Positions 44,167 to 52,974 of a stretch of 64,000 nt of DNA are shown here, piece by piece. Each line of letters opens with the position of its first letter. Positions within the stretch are counted from its first letter, which is position 1. Made by a program: the position numbers and the translations under genes. The DNA comes from Planctomycetota bacterium (GTDB lineage Bacteria > Planctomycetota > PLA2 > JAEUHO01): the NCBI GenBank assembly GCA_029259775.1, contig JAJDEN010000032.1, positions 1-64,000 on the forward strand. Direction: 5' to 3'. The notes under the pieces are model-generated. The model did not search any database. It was not told where the DNA came from and saw only the letters and a list, made by a program, of their open reading frames with translations.

Positions 44167-47100
44167 TCATCGGCCGCCTTGGGGATTGCCCTGACCCTCG
44201 AGCGCCTCGACGGCTTCGCGCGCCTCCTCGGTCAGCGCACGAAGGCGCGCCACACCGAGGGCCGGATCAGACGCAAGCAGGGTCTCGAGCCGGCCCAGCG
44301 CAGCGCGCGCCTTCGTGGGCTGCCGCAACCCGGCGTGCGCCATGGCGAGGAAGGCCAGGTCGACGCCGTAGCGGTCGGGATGTGTCCCCCGGTTCAGGAC
44401 GACGGCCTCGGCGCCCCGGGCAACGGCCAGCGCATGATCACCACACCGATACGTCAGCGCCGCCCAGAGCGTCGCGCGCTGACTGTCTTGCACCCCACGA
44501 TGCCGTCCCGCGCGCACGAGGTCAGCCGAAAGCCCGCGCGCCACCCAACGTTCGCGGAGATCGAGCACGCGGGGCAGCACCTTGCGCCAGAGGCGGGCGA
44601 TCAGCCCCGCTTCCGTCGCGCGCCGAGCGTGCAGCACGCGCAAGGCGTGCTCGCGCACCGTCGGTGAGACGTCCTCGTCTTCCTGGATGTCACGCAGCGC
44701 GGCATCGGGATCGTCCGTGCGGCGCGTGGCGGCCGCGAGTCGTTCCTCCCCCACCGCCCGCTCGACCGCATCCCCACCGTGGAGCGCGCGCCGCTCCCGC
44801 ACGGGCCGCGTGTCCCAGATCCGGACTTCCGCGGCTCCCGTGACTGAGACGAGCTGCTTCCCCTCGGGCCCGAACGAGATGGCGTGCACCCAGGCATGGT
44901 GACCGCCCAGGCTTGCGACGAAGTGGCCCGACGCTGTGTCCCACAGCCGCACGGTGCCGTCCCGCGAACTGGAGGCGATGCGCGACCCGCTCGGGCTGAA
45001 CTGCACATCGAGGAGGCCGAGGCCCGCCGCGGTCGAGGTCGTAGCGCGCAGCGTGTGGACGCGCTTCAACCCGCTCCCCTTCAGGACGTGGACGTCGCCG
45101 GCGACGGTGCACGCAGCGATCCGCTCCCCGGCCGCATCGGAGGCAAGGCCCGTGATCACAACCTTGCCGACCGAGAGCCTCCGCTCGATCCGCAGGCTCA
45201 CGGCATCGAGCAGGTGGAGGGTGCCCAGCCTGTCGGCCGCGACCAGGGTCCGGCCGCCGTTCGTCAACGTGAGGGCCGTCACCCCGCGCGGAGCGACGTC
45301 CTGCCGCGCCACTTCGCGCCCGCTCGCGACGTCCCACCGCGCGACACGTCCATCGGCGCCGCAGCTGAGCAGCGCACGCCCGTCAGGGGAGAACGCCAGG
45401 TCCTGCACGCCGCCTTCATGGGCGACGATCACGTGGGCAGCCGCGTCGGTCCGCGTGTCCCACAGCAGGACTTCCCCCATCGCGTCCCCTGCGGCAACCC
45501 ATCGGTCGTCCGGACTCACGCGCACCTGCGCCACAGACCAACGATGTCCGATCCATGCCCGGCGCTGCTCGCCGGTGCGCGCGTCCCACTGTCGGATAAC
45601 GCCGCCACGCCCCGCGGTCACGAAGAACCCGGCGTGGTGGGCATGGTCAACGGCGTGCACGTCATCGATGTGACCAAGCAGCAGATCGGGGTCGCCGCTC
45701 GCCGACACGCTCCACTCGCGCACGTGCCCGTATCTCGCAACCGTCGCGATCCGGGTGGACGTCGGGTGGAAGGCGATCGACTTCACGCCGATCCTGTCGT
45801 GCCACGTCACCACGTGACGCCACGATCGCGTGTCCCACACCTGGACGCCGTGCGTCATCCCTACGGCGAGGAAGCGCCGATCCACGGAGACGGCCACATC
45901 GGTGCTCGCCGGCTGGTACTGGCGCGAGAGCAGCCGAACCACATCGCCTGTGGCGGCGGAACGAATCGACGTGAACGCGGCGGCCGAGGGGCATGCGACG
46001 TGCTCCTTGGAGACGAACACGGCACCATGGACGCTGAACGATGCCACCTGTACGGACCACGCACGTCGACCCGTATCCAAGTCCCAAACCGCGACGCGGC
46101 CGTCCCAGGAGCTGACGACGACGCGCTTGCCCGTTGGATCGAATGCGACAGACTGCAGGGTGCTGTGGACGGCGAGCGTCTGGCGTACCTCGCCGGACGC
46201 GACGTCACGAATGCGCAGCATCCCGTCGTACCCGCCCGTAGCGAGGCGGCGGCCGTCCGGGCTGAAGGCGACCGCGCGGGTGTCTCCCGCCTCGGGCGTT
46301 CGTCTGAGTCGCGCCCCCTCGGGCCACGAGAACAACTCCAGGCCGGAACGGGTGCCGAAGGCGATGCGGTCGCCGCTGGGGCTCCAGCGGATGACGTTGA
46401 CGCCGGCTGCATGCTTCAGCGAGCGAACCGGCTCCGTGGCACCCTCCGCGTGGAGCCACGTCGTGCCATCGGCACCCGTCGCGAGCCAAGCCCCGTCCGG
46501 ACTGTAGGCCACCCCACGCAGCCCGACCTCGGAGGCACGGCGCGTGCGCACGCTGCGATCGAGTCGGGCATGCAGCGCGTACCACTCCCAGTTGCGGTAC
46601 TCCGGGGGCGCCGCGTCCAGCAAGCGCCGGGCAGCGGGCGCGTCCCACGCGCCAAGGGCCGCTTCGGCCGCACCGATGCGAGCGACGTAGTTCTGGAAGC
46701 GGGCCGTCCTCTCCTTGTCGCGCAGGCTCAGGACGTAGAACACCGAACTCGCGATCAGCACGAGGAGCGCCAGCGCTCCCGTCACGGCCAAGGATCGATG
46801 ACGGCGTACGGCCGACCGCAGGTAGTAGCCGAACGTGGGTGCCCGGGCGGCAATGGGCCTCCCCCCCAGGAAGGCCCGAAGGTCCGATGCCATGGCGTCG
46901 GCGGTCGCATAGCGCTGCGAACGTTCGCGTGCGATCGCCTTCTGGACGATCGTCTCGAGATCGCGAGGGACGCGTGGATCGACCGCGCGCGGAGCCGGCG
47001 GATCATCGCTGGCGAGGCGAGCGACGAGCGACACGGGATCCTCGTCCGGATACGCGGGCCGGCGCAGCAGCAGTTCGTAGAGCGTTACCCCGAGTCCGTA

Positions 47101-48000
47101 CACATCCCCCTGGGCATCCGAGTGGCCCTGCAGCCGTTCCGGAGGCAGGTAGCGCAGCGAGCCGAGAATCTCACCGGTGCGGGTCATCTCGCCGGCGCCG
47201 ACCTCCTTGCAGAGGCCGAAGTCGGTGATCCAGACCTTGCCGCGGCCCTGGAGCAGGAGATTGGACGGCTTGATGTCCCGGTGCAAGACGCCTTGAGCGT
47301 GCGCCGCAGCCACCCCCTCGGCAGCCTGGAGGATCACCCGCGTCGCGTTCTCGAAGTACCGACGCCCGATCGTAGACCGCGTGTCCTGGGCGCCGGCCGC
47401 AAGCGCCCCCGCGTCCTCCGGTAAGGCATCGGTCACCGTGCCTGCCAACAACGCACGCGCCACCGTATCGCGAGGCGACGCCGGACGTGCCTGATCGAGC
47501 AGGGACGCGACATCACGGATCACGCGATCGAGCCCACGCCCGTCGACGAATTGCATCGTGTAGTAGTGGACGCCTTCGTCCTCTCCGTACCCGATCACCG
47601 GCACGATGCTCGGGTGCTGGAGTCGCCCCGCCGCCTGCGCCTCCATGCGGAAGCGCTCGACGTAGCGAGGATCCTGTGTCGTGCTCGTGGGCAGGACCTT
47701 GAGCGCGACCCGGCGTCCCAACGTCTTCTGTTCCGCCTCGTACACGACTCCCATGCCGCCGCGCCCGATCTCGCGGATGAGTCGGAAGTCGCCGAGCTCG
47801 CCCTCGACCGTTGACGGGAGCGCCTCGCCCTTCGCCGCCTCCATCGAGAGCAGCATGGGGAACAGCGAGCGGATGTCATCGGCGAGCTCAGGATGCGACA
47901 CCGCGTAGGACTCGATCGTCGGCGACGCGCCATGCCGCAGGAGTTCCACGAACGCCTCCGCGAGGCGATCCAGTTCGCCGCTCGCGTCCTGGGTGCTCAT
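44167..48000 (-). CDS. Ser/Thr protein kinase with membrane helix and WD40 propellers
   Basis: The 1277-aa protein begins with the planctomycete kinase preamble (SYAVSHPELADDIRSLFPML). The kinase has glycine loop GRGGMGVVY near 79-87, Lys101, HRDIKPSN at 240-247 and DFG at 260-262; all catalytic residues are present. A membrane helix follows at about 404-423, then some 550 residues of WD40 repeats (e.g. DGRRLATGGYDGMLRIRDVASG) forming perhaps two propellers, and a helical C-terminal part. The WD40 part would sense or scaffold outside or at the envelope. TATGCT lies 6 bases before the ATG. Confidence 0.94.
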   Translation of the reverse strand: MSTQDASGELDRLAEAFVELLRHGASPTIESYAVSHPELADDIRSLFPMLLSMEAAKGEALPSTVEGELGDFRLIREIGRGGMGVVYEAEQKTLGRRVALKVLPTSTTQDPRYVERFRMEAQAAGRLQHPSIVPVIGYGEDEGVHYYTMQFVDGRGLDRVIRDVASLLDQARPASPRDTVARALLAGTVTDALPEDAGALAAGAQDTRSTIGRRYFENATRVILQAAEGVAAAHAQGVLHRDIKPSNLLLQGRGKVWITDFGLCKEVGAGEMTRTGEILGSLRYLPPERLQGHSDAQGDVYGLGVTLYELLLRRPAYPDEDPVSLVARLASDDPPAPRAVDPRVPRDLETIVQKAIARERSQRYATADAMASDLRAFLGGRPIAARAPTFGYYLRSAVRRHRSLAVTGALALLVLIASSVFYVLSLRDKERTARFQNYVARIGAAEAALGAWDAPAARRLLDAAPPEYRNWEWYALHARLDRSVRTRRASEVGLRGVAYSPDGAWLATGADGTTWLHAEGATEPVRSLKHAAGVNVIRWSPSGDRIAFGTRSGLELFSWPEGARLRRTPEAGDTRAVAFSPDGRRLATGGYDGMLRIRDVASGEVRQTLAVHSTLQSVAFDPTGKRVVVSSWDGRVAVWDLDTGRRAWSVQVASFSVHGAVFVSKEHVACPSAAAFTSIRSAATGDVVRLLSRQYQPASTDVAVSVDRRFLAVGMTHGVQVWDTRSWRHVVTWHDRIGVKSIAFHPTSTRIATVARYGHVREWSVSASGDPDLLLGHIDDVHAVDHAHHAGFFVTAGRGGVIRQWDARTGEQRRAWIGHRWSVAQVRVSPDDRWVAAGDAMGEVLLWDTRTDAAAHVIVAHEGGVQDLAFSPDGRALLSCGADGRVARWDVASGREVARQDVAPRGVTALTLTNGGRTLVAADRLGTLHLLDAVSLRIERRLSVGKVVITGLASDAAGERIAACTVAGDVHVLKGSGLKRVHTLRATTSTAAGLGLLDVQFSPSGSRIASSSRDGTVRLWDTASGHFVASLGGHHAWVHAISFGPEGKQLVSVTGAAEVRIWDTRPVRERRALHGGDAVERAVGEERLAAATRRTDDPDAALRDIQEDEDVSPTVREHALRVLHARRATEAGLIARLWRKVLPRVLDLRERWVARGLSADLVRAGRHRGVQDSQRATLWAALTYRCGDHALAVARGAEAVVLNRGTHPDRYGVDLAFLAMAHAGLRQPTKARAALGRLETLLASDPALGVARLRALTEEAREAVEALEGQGNPQGGR

Positions 48001-48006
48001 GCGGAG

Positions 48007-48012
48007 AGCATA
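48007..48012 (-). promoter_or_regulatory. candidate leaderless -10 element of the WD40 kinase gene
   Basis: TATGCT on the minus strand, then CTCCGC, then ATG at 48000; 6-base spacing and no Shine-Dalgarno site. Confidence 0.55.
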
Positions 48013-48145
48013 GCGATTCTCGAGAAGGGAGCACGCAGCCGCGTCCGGCCGCGCAGGCGAATCAAGGGCGCGGATCCGAGTCCGCCACCTGGCGTGGCCC
48101 TCCGGCATGGGAACGGCCGCCGCGTGCTCCGGGCCGTAGCGGTGG

Positions 48146-49201
48146 TCAACGATCGAGGGTGAAGAACCGCATCCACATCGCCATCTGTGACGAGTGCCCC
48201 TCGAGGATCATCACGACGTTCTCGCCGGGCTTGACAAGATCCGCGAGGCTCTTGCCATTGATCTTCGAGCCCCTGTGGGCTGCGCCCGGCTGGACGTGTA
48301 CCCAGAGCACGCGCTCGCCGTTGGACCACATCCACTGGGTGGGATCGCCTTCGTTGACGTACGCCGTCGCCGTGGGAGGCTTCCAGCCACTCTTGGCCAA
48401 CTCGGCCGTGTACCACTTGATGATCTCGCCGCCGTCCTGAGCCGACCCAAGCACCTTCGAGGTCACCGTCGGCCCCGTGGCCATGTAGTTCGAGCCGTCC
48501 CTGACCTCCGTTGCACCCGGGGGGAGCGCCGTGGGCATCAAGCTCGGGCCACCGACCTCCACGACGTGCCCACCCAGAACGCCCAGGGGGTCGAGCACCA
48601 TCTTCCAGCTGCCGTCGATGTGCTTGAAGTCGAGGCTTGTCCGGCGCGCGACGCCATCCTCCGCGCTCGCGATCCAACCCCGTGCCGAAGTTCCGTCGAA
48701 CTTCACGTCGGCCAGCTTGCCCTCGACCGCGCCCGACAGGCTCTCCGTGATGTCCGGGTCGACGCCGGCAATGTCCGCGATGAATGCCGCGGCATTCCCC
48801 TTGAGCACAGCGGCCACGCCCTTCACCCCTTCCGGTTCGCCCTTCCCGATCTTGACCCCGTGCTTGCCGTAGACGGCCTTGATGGGCTCGATCAGATGCT
48901 TCTTGGAGTCATTCATTCCATCCACAGCCGAGGAAGTCATGATGTAGGCGAAGAACGCCGTCGCATCCAGCGACTCCGGCGTCAGCAGGGCCACCAGCCC
49001 CTGCACGTCCGTGGTGGACATCGCCGTCTGGGCCTTGGCGTACACAGCCTCGGGCGCCGGCGTGGCCTCGTCTGCTTCACCGCCACATGCGGGCAGCACG
49101 GCGAACAGACAGGCAGCCACGAGGACCCAGCGCCCACCAAGGGGTGACGTGGCAAAGGAGGACGTGGCAAAGGAGGAAGAGGCGGCAGTCGGGGTCGGCA
49201 T
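48146..49201 (-). CDS. lipoprotein of unknown function
   Basis: The 351-aa protein has a signal with the lipobox LPAC (VLVAACLFAVLPACGG). The N-terminus contains a duplicated SSFAT pentapeptide from a 15-bp tandem repeat. The mature part has an alpha-helical segment (APEAVYAKAQTAMSTTDVQGLVALL) as in proteins with a DUF-type helical bundle, then a beta-rich half with IIKWYTAELAKSGWK, reminiscent of periplasmic small-molecule or polymer-binding domains. No family is assigned. It is upstream of the WD40 kinase on the same strand. Confidence 0.75.
   Translation of the reverse strand: MPTPTAASSSFATSSFATSPLGGRWVLVAACLFAVLPACGGEADEATPAPEAVYAKAQTAMSTTDVQGLVALLTPESLDATAFFAYIMTSSAVDGMNDSKKHLIEPIKAVYGKHGVKIGKGEPEGVKGVAAVLKGNAAAFIADIAGVDPDITESLSGAVEGKLADVKFDGTSARGWIASAEDGVARRTSLDFKHIDGSWKMVLDPLGVLGGHVVEVGGPSLMPTALPPGATEVRDGSNYMATGPTVTSKVLGSAQDGGEIIKWYTAELAKSGWKPPTATAYVNEGDPTQWMWSNGERVLWVHVQPGAAHRGSKINGKSLADLVKPGENVVMILEGHSSQMAMWMRFFTLDR
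49146..49177 (-). repeat. 15-bp tandem repeat inside the lipoprotein signal region
   Basis: GACGTGGCAAAGGAG occurs twice in tandem (49146-49160, 49161-49175). On the minus strand it encodes the repeated SSFAT pentapeptide before the lipobox. Confidence 0.9.
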
Positions 49202-49363
49202 CGTGTGGTGGGATCCGCGGGTGCTGCCGCCCTGGATCGGCCGGCGCGGGGTGGGTTGTAGGACGAAGGACTGTGCCGATGGCGCTCAAGCGTGTCTAGT
49301 GCCATGTGGGAATCCCCGACGCGCGCCAGGCGCACGGTTCTTCCAGCCGCGGTGCTGGGCCCG

Positions 49364-49819
49364 TCAGTCCGTGGCGCCTGCTTCGATCAGCACCTTCATG
49401 CGGGCGAAGTTTTCGGCCTGCACCTTCTTGCCCTCGCGCTCCATCTTCTTGCCGAAGAGAAGTCCCATGAGCTTGAAGACGTGCTTGAAGCGCGCGTCGG
49501 ACACCTGCGTGAGGCGCGTCGACGTTGGGCTGAGCTGCTCGAGGTCGTAGCCGACCTCCAAGGCGAAGAACGCGCCATCAAGTTTCACGGCCATGCGCTC
49601 CGGGGCACGATGCTCTGTCACGACGCCCGTCATCTTCATGCGGCGCCCGTTCTCTTCGTAGACGTGCCAGAACGTCGTTCCGACCTTCTCCGGTGTCTCC
49701 TCGATGAGCCCGTGATCCACGAGGTTCGGGACCACCTTCGGCAGGTTGTCTTGGTCGTCGAGGAAGGCGAACACGTCCTCGGGCGGACGCTCGATGTCGA
49801 TGGTGTAGGTGCCCTTCAT
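49364..49819 (-). CDS. SRPBCC (START-like) family protein
   Basis: The 151-aa protein begins MKGTYTIDIERPPEDVFAFLDDQDNLPKVVPNL, the typical strand-helix opening of polyketide-cyclase/SRPBCC ligand-binding proteins, and ends in the long C-terminal helix (KKMEREGKKVQAENFARMKVLIE). It probably binds a hydrophobic ligand; none is indicated by the neighbours. TAGTCT lies 6 bases before the ATG and no ribosome site is seen. Confidence 0.85.
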   Translation of the reverse strand: MKGTYTIDIERPPEDVFAFLDDQDNLPKVVPNLVDHGLIEETPEKVGTTFWHVYEENGRRMKMTGVVTEHRAPERMAVKLDGAFFALEVGYDLEQLSPTSTRLTQVSDARFKHVFKLMGLLFGKKMEREGKKVQAENFARMKVLIEAGATD

Positions 49820-49825
49820 GGAGAG

Positions 49826-49831
49826 AGACTA
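49826..49831 (-). promoter_or_regulatory. candidate leaderless -10 element of the SRPBCC gene
   Basis: TAGTCT on the minus strand, then CTCTCC, then ATG at 49819; 6-base spacing. Confidence 0.5.
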
Positions 49832-49872
49832 GCGCCGAACGGCGATACGCACGCAGACGGGATCGCAATCCA

Positions 49873-52800
49873 TCAACGCTCCTCCAACCAGAAGCGCACG
49901 TAGAGGTCCTTCTCCACCGCGGCACGCTTCGACAGCACGTCGCGGATCGCGACTGCTTCCGACGCGCCGAGCTTCTCGTGCTGCAGCTGGCCCCGCAGTA
50001 CACGCGCCGCGTCGGCCCGCAGGCCCCAGTCCTCGTGCCCCAGAAGTTTGGCGACCGCCACGCGCGTGGCCTCCGCGGGAGCGGCCTTGGACCGGGCCAG
50101 CACATCGAGCAGCGTGCGGACAGCCCGCGTGGGGAGATCCGTCGCCGCGAGGTCCTCGACAACGCGCGCACCGTACGTCGTGTGCTGCGCTCCGAGGAGC
50201 GTCGCCAACCGGGAGCGCACGCTGATCAGCGGGTGCGAGAGCAACGGACGGACGGCGGCGTAGACGTCCCGCCGCAGCCCCAGCAGGGTGCCGAGCGCGG
50301 CCATCACCTGTAGTTCGGCCTTGGGCTCCTTCAGCCACGCGGTCAGCACCTCATCGCCGGCATGGCTCTCGAGCTTCGCGAGCACGCCCGCGGCGCGGCG
50401 CGGGATGGGGTCCGGCGCACCACGGAGCAGCGACGCGACCGCCTGCTCCAATGCCTTCATTTTCAGCTCGCCCACGAGGTAGAGCGCGAGACGCCGACGG
50501 CGCTCGGTCACCTTGCCCAGGTTCCTTTGCAGCACGGTCAACACGTCCTGCTCGCCGCCGGCCTTCAGCACGCCCTTGAGCACATCGACGTAGGCGCGAA
50601 GCTCGAGGCCCGACGCCCCCTTGTCCATGGCACGGTCCAGGTAGGGCAACACGGGCACGCCAAACGCGACGAGCCGCTCGCGCGCCTTGGGCACGATGCG
50701 GCGGTTCTCCCCCACCTGCCACCGGATGGCGATCGCCCACAGCTCATCGAAGACGGCCTGCGTGAGCTCGCCCTCGTACGCGCACACCTTCGGAATCTCG
50801 ACGGCACCCTCGGCTGGCTTCTTGCCGTCGGCGGACGGGGTCTTGGGCTCCGCCGGCGCCGGCTCCACGTCCACGCCCACGCCCAGGTCCGTGTGGCGCC
50901 ACGCCGAAGCATCCTTCATGAGGCCCAGGTAGTGGTCCTCGCCTTGCAGATCCAGGAACACCCCGACACTGGCAGAACCCCGCGCGGGTCGTCCGCTGTT
51001 CAGGCTGCCCTTGCGGCCCGCGTACGTGTCGTTGCCCGAGCGATCGATGAACAACCCCACGGAGTTGGTGAGCCCGCACCCGTTGCAGGAAGTCATGCCG
51101 AGATAGCGATCGTTGCCGCCCCGATCGTGCAGGATGCTCGCCGCGTAGTCATGGCTGCCGCCCTGTCCCAGGCCCGAGTGCATGACGTACGTGTCGCTGC
51201 CGCCCTCGTCGACCAGCCCGCCGACCGCCAGATGGATGCCGCTCCCTTGGCCGTACTGCGTCATCTCGTAGAGATCGTTGCCGCCTCCGTCGTGGAGGAA
51301 GCCCGCGGCGTACCAGTAGCCAACACCTTGGTTGTAGATGTCGCCGAGGTAGCGGTCGTTCCCGGCCCGGTCGATCAACATGGCGATACCGCCCGCGTAG
51401 TCGACGCCGCGCTCTCCGATGGCGAAGCCCTGGCTGAAGCTCTGGTAGCGATCTGCGAAGAGCGGCGCGTGCAGGTAGATACCCCCAGCCTCGTACGTAT
51501 CGTTGCCCCGCGTGTTGATGCACAGCGCTACGCCGCGGCAACGCGCGAACGCCTGCGCGTTGCTCCACGCCCGCAGCCGGTCGTTGTCGAACAAGCGCTC
51601 GTCGACGGGATCCTCGGTGCCCTCGTCGGCGGACATCTTGGGGGCCGGCTGGACCGCGTCGTCATGGAACACGGCGACGCCGAAGCCTGCGGCGCCCTGC
51701 GTGAACGTACGCCCCTCGTAGGTGTCCGTGCCGCCATCGTCGTAGAACACCGCGCAGCCACCGATCGACGCTCCCAGGCTCGCGTGACCCCCGCGATAGC
51801 GGTCGTTGCCGGCCCCCAGATCGAAGAAGGCCGCGGCGCCGAGCACGGCGGCTCCCAGCGTGATGTTCACCTCGGCGCAGTCGTAGACGTCGTCACCGCC
51901 CAGGTCCGCGAAGAAGCCGATGCGGCGGTTCTTCGTGCCGTAGGCGGCCCCCAGGCGGCAGCCCTCGTAGCGATCGTTGCCGCCCGGATCGATGAGGATG
52001 GCGTAGTCACCGCGGTAGACGTCGTCGCCGGGCGTGCCCAAGGCCACACGTCCATAGGGCGTGTCCCTCACGATCGGTCTGTCGGTGGGGAAGGACGCCG
52101 CCGACAACGCACCAAGCCACGCGACGGGGTCCCGAAAGGTCGTGAGCCAAAGATGCACGTGCGCCACGGGCGACAGGCGCGCGGCGAGCTCGTGTACGTG
52201 GGCTTCCCCTTTGGCCTTGCTGAGTTGCTCGAGGGTCGCGTCGATGGCCGGGGTGTAGGGCGAGTCGAACACCTTGTGCCACGCCATGGTCTCGGGGAGG
52301 TAGCGCCGGAGGGTTCGGTAGCGCACGTCTTCGAAGCTCAATGGCTCCGTGTTGTCCGTCTCCTGCGCACCGTAGAGGTGGACGGGGCGACCGCCCACCG
52401 AGGCCATGTGAACCAGGTGGGCCAAGAGCCCTTCCGTCGTTGCCGCTGGCGCCGGATGCATACGTGTTCCTGCACGGACGAGACTCCGCAACACCACGTA
52501 GGGCTCGTCGGAGACCTGCTCAGCCAACCGCCCGTGGCGATCGTCGTAACGATCCTGCGCGGCGGCCAAGGCGCCGAGCGGCGCGTGCAGCGCCTTGTCG
52601 GCCGCGACGACCTCGCGCACCAGGGCATCCATCTGCGGCGCGATCGTGAGCGGATCCCTGAGCATCGACCGTACGAGATCGAAGCAGGCGTGGCCCTTGG
52701 CCAGGTCCTTTTCGAATGTGAGGTCCCGGCGATCGAGATTCCCCGCGTGCAGGGCGCGATCGAGCGCCGCAAGCTCGGCGGCTGTGTAGGAGGCGGGCGG

Positions 52801-52875
52801 GTCCAGCTTCTCCTCACCGGCCTGCACCGGTGCGATCAGCACGATGACCAGCAGTCCGAGAATCCACATGCGCAC
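49873..52875 (-). CDS. exported protein with twelve GGNDxY repeats and HEAT-like C-terminus
   Basis: The 1000-aa protein has a signal peptide (ILGLLVIVLIAPVQA). After a helical N-terminal part (to about 270), twelve copies of a motif hhDxGGNDxYxG appear between 281 and 651, e.g. LIDPGGNDRYEG, FADLGGDDVYD, LIDRAGNDRYLG, ILHDRGGNDRYLG and FIDRSGNDTYAG, mostly 28-36 residues apart. The pattern resembles calcium-binding parallel beta-roll (RTX-type) turns but with Tyr after the Asp. The remaining C-terminal part (from about 690) is helical and HEAT-like. GGAGG precedes the GTG start. No enzyme signature is seen. Confidence 0.82.
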   Translation of the reverse strand: MRMWILGLLVIVLIAPVQAGEEKLDPPASYTAAELAALDRALHAGNLDRRDLTFEKDLAKGHACFDLVRSMLRDPLTIAPQMDALVREVVAADKALHAPLGALAAAQDRYDDRHGRLAEQVSDEPYVVLRSLVRAGTRMHPAPAATTEGLLAHLVHMASVGGRPVHLYGAQETDNTEPLSFEDVRYRTLRRYLPETMAWHKVFDSPYTPAIDATLEQLSKAKGEAHVHELAARLSPVAHVHLWLTTFRDPVAWLGALSAASFPTDRPIVRDTPYGRVALGTPGDDVYRGDYAILIDPGGNDRYEGCRLGAAYGTKNRRIGFFADLGGDDVYDCAEVNITLGAAVLGAAAFFDLGAGNDRYRGGHASLGASIGGCAVFYDDGGTDTYEGRTFTQGAAGFGVAVFHDDAVQPAPKMSADEGTEDPVDERLFDNDRLRAWSNAQAFARCRGVALCINTRGNDTYEAGGIYLHAPLFADRYQSFSQGFAIGERGVDYAGGIAMLIDRAGNDRYLGDIYNQGVGYWYAAGFLHDGGGNDLYEMTQYGQGSGIHLAVGGLVDEGGSDTYVMHSGLGQGGSHDYAASILHDRGGNDRYLGMTSCNGCGLTNSVGLFIDRSGNDTYAGRKGSLNSGRPARGSASVGVFLDLQGEDHYLGLMKDASAWRHTDLGVGVDVEPAPAEPKTPSADGKKPAEGAVEIPKVCAYEGELTQAVFDELWAIAIRWQVGENRRIVPKARERLVAFGVPVLPYLDRAMDKGASGLELRAYVDVLKGVLKAGGEQDVLTVLQRNLGKVTERRRRLALYLVGELKMKALEQAVASLLRGAPDPIPRRAAGVLAKLESHAGDEVLTAWLKEPKAELQVMAALGTLLGLRRDVYAAVRPLLSHPLISVRSRLATLLGAQHTTYGARVVEDLAATDLPTRAVRTLLDVLARSKAAPAEATRVAVAKLLGHEDWGLRADAARVLRGQLQHEKLGASEAVAIRDVLSKRAAVEKDLYVRFWLEER

Positions 52876-52974
52876 GAGGCCACCTCCGCTTCAGGCAGCA
52901 CGCATCGAACCACGGCGGCGGCCCGCGTCCCAGCACGCGGCTGCAAGAACGGAGCGTCGGGTCGGTCGGGCTGC

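Noticed and set aside
49873..52875. RTX toxin annotation for the GGNDxY protein
   Set aside because: The nonapeptide spacing of RTX proteins is absent, there is an N-terminal signal peptide and no type I secretion genes are nearby.
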